In this document: positions 23,634-33,187 of the stretch, piece after piece
Numbering within the stretch: the stretch's first letter is position 1
Layout: every line of letters begins with the position of its first letter
From: Mycolicibacterium iranicum
Lineage (GTDB): Bacteria; Actinomycetota; Actinomycetes; Mycobacteriales; Mycobacteriaceae
Length of the DNA stretch: 64,000 nucleotides
Assembly: GCF_002101705.1 (NCBI RefSeq)
Contig: NZ_LQPC01000050.1
Location: forward strand, 1-64,000
Direction: 5' to 3'
Notes under the pieces: model-generated
Seen by the model: the letters and a program-made list of their open reading frames with translations, nothing else
Database searches by the model: none
What the model was told of the DNA's origin: nothing
Translations under genes and position numbers: made by a program

Positions 23634-24773
23634 ATGCGTTTTCTCCATACGGCTGACTGGCAGCTCGGAATGACCCGTCATTATCTCAACGGGGATGCGC
23701 AGCCACGGTATTCGGCTGCCAGGCGCGCTGCGGTGGCCGCGCTGGGGCCGCTGGCCGCCGACCTCGGCGCCGAATTCGTCGTCGTCTCCGGTGACGTCTT
23801 CGAGCACAACCAGCTCGCCCCGCGTGAGGTCAGCACGGCGCTGGAGGTGATGCGTGGCATCACGGTGCCGGTGTACCTGCTGCCCGGCAATCACGATCCT
23901 TTGGATGCATCGTCGGTGTACACCAGTGCGCTGTTCTCGTCCGAGAAGCCGGACAACGTGACCGTGCTCGACACCGCGGGTGTTCACGAGGTGCGGCCGG
24001 GCCTGCAACTGGTTGCCGCGCCGTGGTTTTCCAAGGCGCCCACCACCGACCTCGTCGCCGAGGTGCTCGATGGACTGCAGGCGGACGGAGTGACCCGCAT
24101 TGTCGTCGGCCACGGCGCCGTCGACATCCTGGTGCCCGACAAGGACAGGGCCTCGCTGATCGGACTCGGCGCCGTGGAGGCCGCTATCGCGCGCGGTGCT
24201 GTGCACTATGTCGCGTTGGGGGACAAGCACTCCCGCATGAGTGTGGGGTCGACGGGGCGCATCTGGTATTCGGGCTCACCCGAGGTGACCAACTACGACG
24301 ACATCGAGCCCGACCCCGGCCATGTGCTCGCGGTGGATATCGACGATGACGGTGCGGTGAAGGTCGACCCACACCGGGTGGGAGCCTGGCGATTCATGTC
24401 CTTGAAGCACTCCGTGGACAACAGCCGCGATGTGGCCGATCTCGACATCAACCTCGACCAGATGCCCGACAAGGAGCGCACGGTGATCCGGTTGGGGCTC
24501 ACGGGTTCGCTCACTGTGACCGACCGCGCAGCGCTGGACACCTGCCTGGACCGCTATGCGCGGTTGTTTGCGGCTCTCGTGCCGTGGGACAAGCAGACCG
24601 AGATCGCCGTGATGCCCGCCGATGGGGAGTTCGACGATCTGGGCATCGGAGGGTTCGCGGCCGCTGCCGTCGAAGAATTGGTGAGTACAGCCCGCGCAGC
24701 CGGTGACGATGCCGAGGACGCGCGCGCCGCACTCGCCCTGCTGCTGCGGCTGGCTGAAGGAGGGGCGGCATGA
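23634..24773 (+). CDS. Mre11/SbcD/YhaO-like metallophosphoesterase (Rv1277-like)
   Basis: A 379-residue calcineurin-like phosphoesterase of the DNA-repair exonuclease type. Metal motifs are HTADWQLG (Asp8; Gln10 where SbcD has His), GDVFEHN (Asp52), GNHDP, GHGAVD and LGDKHS. The Gln at position 10 is also in Rv1277 as I remember it, so it is probably a lineage feature. A C-terminal capping region follows (about 270-379). GGAAAGGA precedes the ATG. The stop overlaps the ATPase start by four bases, so the two subunits are made together. The pair resembles Mre11-Rad50 and especially Bacillus YhaO-YhaN. Confidence 0.88.
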   Translation: MRFLHTADWQLGMTRHYLNGDAQPRYSAARRAAVAALGPLAADLGAEFVVVSGDVFEHNQLAPREVSTALEVMRGITVPVYLLPGNHDPLDASSVYTSALFSSEKPDNVTVLDTAGVHEVRPGLQLVAAPWFSKAPTTDLVAEVLDGLQADGVTRIVVGHGAVDILVPDKDRASLIGLGAVEAAIARGAVHYVALGDKHSRMSVGSTGRIWYSGSPEVTNYDDIEPDPGHVLAVDIDDDGAVKVDPHRVGAWRFMSLKHSVDNSRDVADLDINLDQMPDKERTVIRLGLTGSLTVTDRAALDTCLDRYARLFAALVPWDKQTEIAVMPADGEFDDLGIGGFAAAAVEELVSTARAAGDDAEDARAALALLLRLAEGGAA

Positions 24774-27424
24774 AACTCCATCGTCTGGTACTCACGAACT
24801 ACCGCGGAATCACCCACCGCGACATCGAGTTTCCCGATCGTGGCGTGGTGGTTGTCAGCGGCGCGAACGAGATCGGCAAATCGTCCATGCTCGAAGCGCT
24901 CGACCTGCTGTTGGAATCCAAAGACCGCTCGTCCAAGAAGGAGGTCAAGCAGGTCAAGCCCACCCACGCCGACGTGGGAGCGGAGGTGACGGCTGAGATC
25001 TCCGCGGGGCCCTACCGTTTCGTGTATCGCAAGCGATTTCACAAGAAGCCCGAAACTGAACTGACGGTCGTCGCGCCGCGTCGGGAGCAGCTCACCGGAG
25101 ACGAGGCACACGAACGGGTGCGGGCGATGCTCGCCGAAACGGTGGACCTCGACCTGTGGCAGGCGCAACGGGTTCTGCAATCCGCACCGACCACCGCAGC
25201 GGATCTCTCCAGCTGCGATGCGCTGTCGCGGGCGCTCGACCTGGTCGCCGGCGAGGTCGACGACGAACCCGCTGCCGGCGGTGCGGCGGACAGCCTTCTC
25301 GTCGACCGCATCGAAGTCGAATACCGGCGCTATTTCACCTCGACAGGGCGCCCCACCGGCGAATGGGCTGCCGCGACCACCCGGCTGCAGAACGCCGATC
25401 AGGATGTGGCTCGGTGCGCTGCTGCCGTAGCCGAAGTCGAGGACGCGGCGCGCAGGCACGCGACGCTGACCGCTGATCTGGCCGTCGTCACCGGAGAAAG
25501 TGCCATTGCCGCAGAGCGGATGGCGGCTGCCGCCGAGGCCGCGCAGAAGGTCGCCGAACTGCAGGGTGAACTCGACCAGGCGAGCGCGCGTGCCGAGGCC
25601 GCGACGTCCACCCACGCGGCGTCGCAGACCGCGCTCACAGAGCGGCGTCGTACACGTGCTGACATCGACGAGCGGATCGCGGCGATCGAGCGGCTGCAAG
25701 CCGAATGCGACGCCGCCGCAGACGATCTCGACACCGCCCGCGAAATGAAGGTGGCTGCCGACGAGACCGCCGCGCACGCCAAGACGGTGGTCGCTGCCAG
25801 CCAGGAGCGTGTCGACGCCGCGCGTACCGCTGTCCAGAGGTTGTCCGATCGCGAGGAAGCGGATCGCCTCACCGGCAGAATCGCCACCCTCGAACGGCAT
25901 CTACGCGAATTCGACTCCGTGGCACGCGAACTCGACTCGATGACGCTGACCGACACGCTGATGACGGCCATCGAGGAAGCCGCGGTCGTCGTGGACCGAG
26001 CGGCAGCTGCCGTCGAGCAGACGTCGGCGCACATCGAGGTGGTCGCGACGGCTGACGTGGAGGTCCGAACGGGCGACGAGGTCGCGACGGTCAGCGCCGG
26101 CGAGACATGGGCTGCGGGCATTTCGTCGGCGGCCGCTTTCGACGTTCCGGGCGTGCTGTCGATACGGGTCGTGCCCGGTGCGTCGGCCGCCACCACCAAA
26201 GCAAGGCTTGATGCAGCGACAGGCACACTGGCCGAGGCCCTGCGAAGGGCCGGTGTTGCCGATGTCGCGGCCGCGAGGGCGCTCGAACGTCGCAGGCAGG
26301 AGCTGCGTGCTGCCCGCCAGCAGGTGAGTGCCGTTCTCGAGGCGCTGACCGTCGATGGCTCCGCCGACGAATTGCGCGCACGGTTGGCGGTCGTGGCGGC
26401 CCGGCTACCCGCCGAGGACGGCCTGTTCGATCCGGCCACCGTTGAATCACTGGACCCGGGCGCTCAGCGGCTCGAACTGATCGAAGCGATCGCCGCAAAC
26501 CAGGAAGCCATCCGAGACTGCGAGACCCACGCGAAGGTTGCCGAACAAGCCGGCAAGCTGCAGGCAAAGCGCGAACTGCACGCAGCGCGCCTGATGGAGA
26601 AGCTGCAGTCCGCGCAGAGTGAACTCGCCGCCTGCAGCAGGCGTCTGGCCGAACAGCGCGAGGTGATCGGCGACGACGAGCTAGCCGTCAAGACCGAAGC
26701 CGACGCGGAGGCGGCGGGCAGAGCCGCAGCCCTCGTCGCACAGCTCGGCGAGGAGTTGGCCCGTCATCACCCGGCGGAGGTGGCGGCCACTCTGGCCGAC
26801 GCCGAGCGCAGCGTCCGGGTCGTCGACGTCCGGCGCGAGGCGGTTGTGGATGCGCTGCGGGAGGTGGCGGCGCAACTGAAGGTGTTCGGCACCGAGGGAC
26901 GCAAGGGCAGCCTGGATGCCGCCGAAACCGAGCGCGAGCGGGCCGAGTCGGAGTTTGTCCGGGTCCAGCGCCGGGCTCGGGCTGCGCAGCTGCTCAGGTC
27001 GGTCACGGGCCGTCATCGTGACGCGATGCGGCAGCGCTACGTCGATCCGTACCGTGGCGAGGTGGAACGGTTGGGGCGCATCGTTTTCGGGGAGACGTTC
27101 GAGGTGGACGTCGACAGCGCGCTCCGCATCGGGCACCGCACGCTGTCGGGTCGCACGGTGCCGTACGAGTCGCTGTCCGGGGGCGCCAAGGAGCAGTTGG
27201 GGATCGTCGCCCGTCTGGCCAGCGCCGCGCTGGTCGCCAAGGAGGACAGCGTGCCCGTCGTCATCGACGACGCGCTGGGATTCTCCGATGCCGATCGATT
27301 GACCAAGATGGCAGAGGTGTTCGACGCCGTCGCCGGTGACGGACAGGTCATCATCCTGACGTGCAGCCCGCAGCGTTATGCCGACGTCCGCAGCGCGCAG
27401 CACATCCAGCTGATCGCGGGCTGA
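24770..27424 (+). CDS. Rad50/SbcC/YhaN-like SMC ATPase (Rv1278-like)
   Basis: An 884-residue SMC-type ATPase. Walker A is GANEIGKSS (31-39). Long Ala/Glu/Arg-rich coiled-coil arms run about 200-360 and 480-790. The C-terminal half-domain carries the signature LSGGAKEQLGI and Walker B VPVVIDDALGFSD. No CxxC zinc hook is found at the coiled-coil apex, unlike Rad50 and SbcC; this fits the hookless YhaN class. It should form a DNA-end-processing or looping complex with the upstream nuclease subunit. The ATG overlaps the preceding stop. The gene matches Rv1278 in order and size. Confidence 0.88.
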   Translation: MKLHRLVLTNYRGITHRDIEFPDRGVVVVSGANEIGKSSMLEALDLLLESKDRSSKKEVKQVKPTHADVGAEVTAEISAGPYRFVYRKRFHKKPETELTVVAPRREQLTGDEAHERVRAMLAETVDLDLWQAQRVLQSAPTTAADLSSCDALSRALDLVAGEVDDEPAAGGAADSLLVDRIEVEYRRYFTSTGRPTGEWAAATTRLQNADQDVARCAAAVAEVEDAARRHATLTADLAVVTGESAIAAERMAAAAEAAQKVAELQGELDQASARAEAATSTHAASQTALTERRRTRADIDERIAAIERLQAECDAAADDLDTAREMKVAADETAAHAKTVVAASQERVDAARTAVQRLSDREEADRLTGRIATLERHLREFDSVARELDSMTLTDTLMTAIEEAAVVVDRAAAAVEQTSAHIEVVATADVEVRTGDEVATVSAGETWAAGISSAAAFDVPGVLSIRVVPGASAATTKARLDAATGTLAEALRRAGVADVAAARALERRRQELRAARQQVSAVLEALTVDGSADELRARLAVVAARLPAEDGLFDPATVESLDPGAQRLELIEAIAANQEAIRDCETHAKVAEQAGKLQAKRELHAARLMEKLQSAQSELAACSRRLAEQREVIGDDELAVKTEADAEAAGRAAALVAQLGEELARHHPAEVAATLADAERSVRVVDVRREAVVDALREVAAQLKVFGTEGRKGSLDAAETERERAESEFVRVQRRARAAQLLRSVTGRHRDAMRQRYVDPYRGEVERLGRIVFGETFEVDVDSALRIGHRTLSGRTVPYESLSGGAKEQLGIVARLASAALVAKEDSVPVVIDDALGFSDADRLTKMAEVFDAVAGDGQVIILTCSPQRYADVRSAQHIQLIAG

Positions 27425-27470
27425 CGGGGTCGGGTGCCGCCCGGCGATGTGCAAGGCACAATGTGGCTTG

Positions 27471-28736
27471 ATGACGATGAATGCCAGGCGTCGCCGGGCG
27501 CATGACAAGCTCGCGGCGCTGCCGGGGGTGCGTCCGGTGCGCAGGCCGGTCCGAGCCGGCGGGAACGAGCGATTCGACGTTTTCTACGTACGAACCGGCC
27601 GAAAGTCGGCGCACCCGTTCGTCGTCATCCCCGGCGGGCCGGGTGCCGCGTCGATCGCGCTCTACCGGGCCTTCCGTCGGCGCGCCGCCGTTGCGGGCCT
27701 CGACGTCATCATGGTCGAGCATCGCGGAGTCGGGCTGTCACGCCACGATGACGCCGGAAAGGACCTGCCGCCGGAGGCGCTGACCGTCGACGCCGCGGTG
27801 GACGACATCGCTGCTGTGCTCGACGACGCCAACGTGGACAAGGCCATCGTTTATGGCACCTCTTACGGGTCGTATCTGGCCGCCGGCATGGGGGTGCGTC
27901 ACCCGAACCGCGTGCACGCGATGGTGCTGGATTCACCGCTGCTGTCGGCCGATGACATCGACGTGGTCCGCACGCAGACCCGCAGGGTGCTGTGGGACGG
28001 TGCCGAGCCCGGAAGTGCCGATCTCGCGGCGCGGGTGCGGCGGTTGGCCGCAGATGGAGTGCTGTCGTCCAAGGATGTGCAATTGATCGGCGACATGTAC
28101 GGAGCGGCCGGTCCCGACGTTCTGCGGCGCCAGCTCGATCTGCTTTTGGCGGGTCGCGATCTGCTGTGGGCGGCGGTCGGTCTCGGCACCCGCAAACTGT
28201 TGGAGCGCAAGACGCCGTACCACCACGAGCCGGACCTCGTCGAGCGCATCGCCTACCGCGAGTTGAACTACGGCGCCGTGCCCGACGGCGGACCGCTCGA
28301 CCCTGCGATTGCCTTTCGTGAAATGGCCACCGGGGACGTGGAATTCGTCGCCGAGCCCTACGATCTGCCGTCGGCGATGCCCCGCTTCACGTGGCCGACG
28401 GCGGTGATCTCAGGAGGGCGTGACCTGACCACGCCGCCGGACGTGGCGCGTCGCGTCGTCGACCTGATCCCCGACTCGGTGCTCGTAGACCTGCCGACCG
28501 CGGGCCACAGCATCCTCGACACCCGTGAGCACGCGGCGTTGGAGATCTGCAAGGCGATGCACGCCGGCGCGATTCACGAACTGGGTTCGCGATCTGCAGA
28601 GCTGGACGCGTTGCCTGCAAATCTCACCGTCCGGCTGCTGGTACGCGCCATCGCCGTGGCCGCCCGTGCGGAATCGGCGGTACCCGGTGCGGTGCCCAAG
28701 GCCGTGCGGGAGATCGCCAACTCGTCTACTTCATGA
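27471..28736 (+). CDS. Alpha/beta hydrolase, proline-iminopeptidase-like
   Basis: A 421-residue alpha/beta hydrolase. The oxyanion-hole motif is IPGGPGAAS, the nucleophile elbow is GTSYGSY, and the acid and base are the Asp in ISGGRDLTTP and His in AGHSIL. The layout resembles the prolyl aminopeptidase/tripeptidyl hydrolase group (S33). There is no signal peptide, so it acts in the cytoplasm. The ATG at 27471 is used; another ATG is two codons later and one eight codons earlier. It sits in the place of Rv1279 but is unrelated to that GMC oxidoreductase. Its end overlaps the convergent oppA gene by 11 bp. Peptidase activity would suit its place next to a peptide importer, but that is inference. 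Confidence 0.8.
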   Translation: MTMNARRRRAHDKLAALPGVRPVRRPVRAGGNERFDVFYVRTGRKSAHPFVVIPGGPGAASIALYRAFRRRAAVAGLDVIMVEHRGVGLSRHDDAGKDLPPEALTVDAAVDDIAAVLDDANVDKAIVYGTSYGSYLAAGMGVRHPNRVHAMVLDSPLLSADDIDVVRTQTRRVLWDGAEPGSADLAARVRRLAADGVLSSKDVQLIGDMYGAAGPDVLRRQLDLLLAGRDLLWAAVGLGTRKLLERKTPYHHEPDLVERIAYRELNYGAVPDGGPLDPAIAFREMATGDVEFVAEPYDLPSAMPRFTWPTAVISGGRDLTTPPDVARRVVDLIPDSVLVDLPTAGHSILDTREHAALEICKAMHAGAIHELGSRSAELDALPANLTVRLLVRAIAVAARAESAVPGAVPKAVREIANSSTS

Positions 28737-30429
28737 AGCCGATCGCCGAGAAGTTGATGTCCCCGATTCCGGCGGGGCCGTAGTTCGCGAGATTGCTTCG
28801 GACGGCCGCGTTCCCGGCTGACTGCACCAGCGGCAGGCTGTGACCCTCCGCCCAGATCATCTTGTCCAATTCGTTGGCCAGCTCGCGGGCCTTGGCCGGG
28901 TCCAGCTCCGACAGGGTCTCCTCGATCTTGGCGTCGATCTCCGGGCTACCGATCTTGCCGAAGTTGCTCTCTCCGCCGTCGGCGTAGATCTGTGTGAGGC
29001 TGGCCAACGGAAATGCGTCACCGCCCCAGGCGAACTGGGCGATGTCGAAGTTGCCCGGGATCACGTAATCGGTGAACAGCGAACCGCCCGCGACCGGCAT
29101 GAGCTGGACGTTGACGCCGATCTGCGCGAGCTGATTCTGCGTGATCTGACCCGTGGCGCGGGTGCTCTGCCCGTCGTAGAAGACATCGCGGAGCGTCAAC
29201 TGCTTTCCGTCCTTCTCGCGGAACTGGCCGTTGAGTCGCCACCCGAGCGCATCGAGCTCGCTCTTGGCGGCCTCCGGGTCGAAGCCGATGCTGTTGTCCT
29301 GGTAGCCCTCCTGGCCGGCCAGGTAGATGTGGTTGTTCAGCGGCGCGGGATTGTCGGTGAGCCCACGTTGCGTCACTGCCGCGATGGCCTGGCGATCAAT
29401 ACCTTTGGCGATCGCGGCCCGTAGCGCAGGGTCCGACAGCAGCGCGCCCTCGGCGCCGTTGAACGTCATGTGGCTCCAGCTGGGCGCAGGCGCCCGGCGG
29501 ATCGATACGCCCTGGGCGCGGCGGGCACGCTCGAGATCGTCCAGCGTCAACAGTCCGGCTACATCGATTGCGTTGTTCTCGAGCGCGGGAATCACCGCAG
29601 CGTCATCGAGGACGCTGTAGGTGATCGAGTCGAGCAGCGGCGGCGTGCCCCACCATTTCGGGTTGCGGGTCAATATTATTCGCTGTGCGCCCCGATCGAC
29701 GGTCGTGATGATGAACGGGCCCGCCGACGGTCCCGGGCCGTTGAGGAAGCCCTTGTTGAACGCCTCGGGATCTGACGTCATCGCCTTCGGAAACAGCATG
29801 GCGTTCCCGGCGAACATGCCGCGCCAGTCGGCAAAGTGTCGTGCGAATGTGATGACCGCCTGCCGGTCGTCGACGCCCTTGGTGACCGACGCGACGCGCT
29901 CGCTGCCGTTGGGGGATGCGAACAGGAACCGCCTGTCCTTACCGCTCGTCGCATTGATTTGAGACGCCAAGTCCTCCCACGTAATGGGAGTGCCGTCCGA
30001 CCATGTGGCTTTCGGGTTGATCGTGTACGTCACAACCTGCGGGTCGGTGCTGGTCAGCTCGACGTCGGTGAAGTAGTCGGTATTGACCGTCATCTCGCCG
30101 TCCGGCTTGATGAAGAAGGCGCGCGGCATCGTCGCCCGCAACGGTCTGCCGAATTCGCTGTTCCCGTCGATGTGCAGATAGTTGAAGTTGGCGGGAAAGA
30201 GCGGCAGCGACAGTCGCAGGTTCCCGCCCTGCTGCAGCGTCGCCGGGTCCTGCGGATTGATGTCGTCCGTCGCACCCAGCTCTGCGTTGCCGCCAGCCGA
30301 CGGGACTTCGTTGGTGCCGCTGGAGCAGCCGGTTAAGACCAGCGCCGCCACCGCCCCTACCGCGAGCAGACGCACAATCGCACCTCTGAGGGTCAAACCG
30401 TGCGACTTTGTGTCTGCTCGCGCATTCAT
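28726..30429 (-). CDS. oppA: Oligopeptide-binding lipoprotein OppA
   Basis: A 567-residue extracytoplasmic substrate-binding protein (SBP_bac_5 family). The signal (VRLLAVGAVAALV) ends in the lipobox LTGC. The family core includes ATWSDGTPITWEDL, NPKWWG and DIAQFAWGGD. It captures peptides and delivers them to OppBC. It is the last gene of oppB-oppC-oppD-oppA, 11 bp after oppD, the same order as Rv1283c-Rv1280c. The M. tuberculosis protein is reported to bind several peptides including glutathione, so the ligand here may be broad. Confidence 0.93.
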   Translation of the reverse strand: MNARADTKSHGLTLRGAIVRLLAVGAVAALVLTGCSSGTNEVPSAGGNAELGATDDINPQDPATLQQGGNLRLSLPLFPANFNYLHIDGNSEFGRPLRATMPRAFFIKPDGEMTVNTDYFTDVELTSTDPQVVTYTINPKATWSDGTPITWEDLASQINATSGKDRRFLFASPNGSERVASVTKGVDDRQAVITFARHFADWRGMFAGNAMLFPKAMTSDPEAFNKGFLNGPGPSAGPFIITTVDRGAQRIILTRNPKWWGTPPLLDSITYSVLDDAAVIPALENNAIDVAGLLTLDDLERARRAQGVSIRRAPAPSWSHMTFNGAEGALLSDPALRAAIAKGIDRQAIAAVTQRGLTDNPAPLNNHIYLAGQEGYQDNSIGFDPEAAKSELDALGWRLNGQFREKDGKQLTLRDVFYDGQSTRATGQITQNQLAQIGVNVQLMPVAGGSLFTDYVIPGNFDIAQFAWGGDAFPLASLTQIYADGGESNFGKIGSPEIDAKIEETLSELDPAKARELANELDKMIWAEGHSLPLVQSAGNAAVRSNLANYGPAGIGDINFSAIGFMK

Positions 30430-30440
30430 AGGCGTCGACT

Positions 30441-32276
30441 CTAACCGGGATCGGGGTGCGGGCGGGGAACCGCGGCCAGCAACCGTCGGGTGTATTCGTG
30501 CTGCGGGTTCTCGAACACCTGCTCGCCGTCGCCCTGCTCGACGATGACGCCCCTGTGCATCACCGCCACCCGGTGGGCGAGATGTCGCACCACGGACAGG
30601 TCATGCGACACGAACAGATACGCGAGCCCGAAGCGGTCCTGCAGATCCAGCAGCAGATTGATGATGCCCGCCTGGATCGACACGTCGAGCGCGGACACGG
30701 GCTCGTCGAGCGCAAGGATCTTGGGTTGCAGCGCAAGTGCCCGCGCGATGCCGATGCGCTGCTTTTGACCACCGGAGAACTCGGCCGGGTACCGGCTGGC
30801 GTCCTCGCGGCGCAAACACACCACGGTCAGGAGTTCACCGACCCGCTCGCGGATGGCCTCCCGACCGGAACCACTGGCCTGCAACGGCTCTGCCAGCACG
30901 TCGAATACGGGTAGACGAGGATCCAGCGACGCCACCGGATCCTGGAACACCACCTGCAGATCACCACGAAGAGCCCGGCGTCCAGCGCGGTCGAGGGCTG
31001 CGACGTCGCGTCCCAAGACCTCGATGCTGCCGGACTGCGGTGCCGTCAGATCCAGAATTTGATGCAGTGTCGTCGATTTGCCCGAACCCGACTCACCGAC
31101 GATGCCCAGCGTCCGGCCGGCGGGCAGCTCGAAACTGATGCCGTCCACGGCGCGCACCTCGCCGATACGACGCCGCAGGACCACGCCCTTGGTCAGCTGG
31201 TAGGTCTTCGTCAGGTCGGTGACGCGCAGTACGACGGAGTCGTCGCGAGTGACCGGCTCCGGCGGTGCCGCCGTCGACACTCCGTAGATGTTAGCTGCAC
31301 TGCGGCCCACGACGTGCTCGCTGCGGATGCACGCGACGTGATGGTTGGGGGTGACGAGCGCCAATTCCGGTTCCGCCGTGCTGCATTCGTCGATGGCGAG
31401 CGGGCAGCGCGGGGCGAACGGGCAGCCGGGCGGCAGCGAGGACACCGACGGTGGAGCGCCGGGGATGGGCACCAGCCGCGCGCCCTGCCTCGCATCAAGC
31501 CGCGGCACCGAACCGAGAAGCCCTGCGGTGTAAGGCATTCGGCGGTCCTGATAGAGGTCGGCGACCGGCGCGGTCTCGACTGTCCGGCCCGCGTACATCA
31601 CCAACGCGCGGTCGGCGAACTCGGCCACCACGCCGAGGTCGTGGGTGATGACCAGCACGCCGGCGCCGGTGACGTCGCGAGCTGTCCGGAGCACGTCGAG
31701 GATCTGGGCCTGCACCGTCACATCCAGCGCGGTCGTCGGCTCGTCGCAGATCAGCAGGTCGGGATCGTTGGCGATCGCGATGGCGATCACGACGCGTTGC
31801 CGTTCGCCGCCGGATAATTCGTGTGGAAACGCGCGCGCACGTTGCTCGGGCTGCGCGATGCCGACGAGCTCCAGCAGCTCGATGGCCCGGGTACGCGCAG
31901 CACGCGCGTCGATCTCGCGCCGGTGGATCCGGATGGCCTCGGCTATCTGGTCGCCGACGGTGTAGACCGGCGTCAGCGCCGACATCGGATCCTGGAACAC
32001 CGTGCCGATCTTGGCGCCGCGGATGCGGGACATCTGCTTGTCCGACAGCCCCAGAAGCTCGTCATCGTGCAGGCGGACCGACCCGGTCACCTCCGCGTAT
32101 TCGGGTAGCAACCCGATGACGGCCATGGCGCCTGCGGATTTGCCCGCACCGGACTCGCCGACCAGCGCGACGACCTCACCGGAGTCGACGTGGTAGTCCA
32201 GGCCACGCACGGCGGGGATCAGTCCGTTCTCGGTGGGGAAGGCGACGTGCAGGTCGCGCACCTCGAGCAGGCTCAT
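30441..32276 (-). CDS. oppD: Dual-ATPase subunit of peptide ABC importer OppD
   Basis: A 611-residue fusion of two OppD/OppF-type ATPase domains. Domain 1 (about 1-260) has GESGAGKS, LSGGERQ and LLICDEPTT. A cysteine-rich oligopeptide C-terminal segment follows (PPGCPFAPRC...IDEC...VAC, about 295-345), the region that binds a 4Fe-4S cluster in some homologues. Domain 2 (about 365-600) has GESGSGKS, FSGGQKQ and ILALDEPVS. The fusion removes the need for a separate oppF. ATGA overlap with oppC. Confidence 0.93.
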   Translation of the reverse strand: MSLLEVRDLHVAFPTENGLIPAVRGLDYHVDSGEVVALVGESGAGKSAGAMAVIGLLPEYAEVTGSVRLHDDELLGLSDKQMSRIRGAKIGTVFQDPMSALTPVYTVGDQIAEAIRIHRREIDARAARTRAIELLELVGIAQPEQRARAFPHELSGGERQRVVIAIAIANDPDLLICDEPTTALDVTVQAQILDVLRTARDVTGAGVLVITHDLGVVAEFADRALVMYAGRTVETAPVADLYQDRRMPYTAGLLGSVPRLDARQGARLVPIPGAPPSVSSLPPGCPFAPRCPLAIDECSTAEPELALVTPNHHVACIRSEHVVGRSAANIYGVSTAAPPEPVTRDDSVVLRVTDLTKTYQLTKGVVLRRRIGEVRAVDGISFELPAGRTLGIVGESGSGKSTTLHQILDLTAPQSGSIEVLGRDVAALDRAGRRALRGDLQVVFQDPVASLDPRLPVFDVLAEPLQASGSGREAIRERVGELLTVVCLRREDASRYPAEFSGGQKQRIGIARALALQPKILALDEPVSALDVSIQAGIINLLLDLQDRFGLAYLFVSHDLSVVRHLAHRVAVMHRGVIVEQGDGEQVFENPQHEYTRRLLAAVPRPHPDPG

Positions 32277-33187
32277 GCGCGCGCCTTCCGGCGTCGGCGT
32301 GCGGTCCGCACTCCGGGGTCGAGCGCGTCGCGGAGTCCGTCGCCGACGAGGTTGGCGCAGAACACGATCAGCACCAGCACGCCCGCCGGGAACAGGAACA
32401 CCCACGGGAATGTCGTCACCGAGCGGGTGCCGTCGGCGATCAACGTGCCCAGCGACACGTCGGGCGGTTGAACGCCGAATCCGAGGAAGCTCAAGCTGGT
32501 TTCGGCCAGTATCGCCAGGCCAACGTTGAGCGTGGTGTCGATGATCAGGATCGAGGCCGTGTTCGGGATGATGTGCCGGACGATGATGCGCCAGTTACTG
32601 ACACCCATATATCTTGCGGCGGTGACGAACTCGCGTTCGCGCAGGCTCATCGTCAGACCTCGCACGATGCGGGCGCTGATCATCCAGCTGAACGCCGCGA
32701 GCAGCAGGATCAGCCAGAGTTCGGTCCCGGAGTCCTGGATGCGGGGGGTGACGATCGCGATCAGCAGGAAGCCGGGAACCACCAGCAGCAGATCGACGAG
32801 CCACATCAGCGCGGCGTTTCGCCACGCCCCGAAGTATCCCGCCACCGCACCGACCGTCGCGGCGATCAACGTCGACAGGAACGCCACGCAGACACCGATC
32901 AACATCGACTTCTGCATTCCGCGCAATGTCTGTGCCAGCACGTCCTGGCCGAGGGCGTTGGTGCCGAACCAGTGCGTCGTGCTCGGCGGCTGCTGCAGCG
33001 CGTAATAGTCCAGATCGGTGTGCGTGTAGGGTAGCAGCGGCGGCAACGCGTAGCAGGCGATGAAGAGCGCGGCGAGCACGAACAGCGACACCACCGCGGG
33101 CCGGTTTCGGAGGAACCTGCGCCACACCAGCGTGCGGCGGGACACGAATTGGACCTCGGGCGCGCTCAGATGCTCTTCGCGTGTCAC
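32273..33187 (-). CDS. oppC: Peptide ABC importer permease OppC
   Basis: A 304-residue permease with six membrane segments. The N-terminal segment (LFVLAALFIACYALPPLLP) is followed by the OppC-specific periplasmic loop containing HWFGTNALGQDVL. The coupling EAA loop is MGVSNWRIIVRHIIPN. The start is a GTG at 33187 that overlaps the oppB stop (GTGA), and its own stop overlaps the oppD start, so the operon is tightly coupled. A longer frame upstream is a shadow of oppB. Confidence 0.92.
   Translation of the reverse strand: MTREEHLSAPEVQFVSRRTLVWRRFLRNRPAVVSLFVLAALFIACYALPPLLPYTHTDLDYYALQQPPSTTHWFGTNALGQDVLAQTLRGMQKSMLIGVCVAFLSTLIAATVGAVAGYFGAWRNAALMWLVDLLLVVPGFLLIAIVTPRIQDSGTELWLILLLAAFSWMISARIVRGLTMSLREREFVTAARYMGVSNWRIIVRHIIPNTASILIIDTTLNVGLAILAETSLSFLGFGVQPPDVSLGTLIADGTRSVTTFPWVFLFPAGVLVLIVFCANLVGDGLRDALDPGVRTARRRRKARA

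Noticed and set aside
24770..27424. Zinc hook (CxxC) in the Rad50-like protein
   Set aside because: I looked for paired cysteines in the coiled-coil middle; cysteines are scattered singly (for example in AECDAA, RDCETH, AACSRR) and none forms CxxC.
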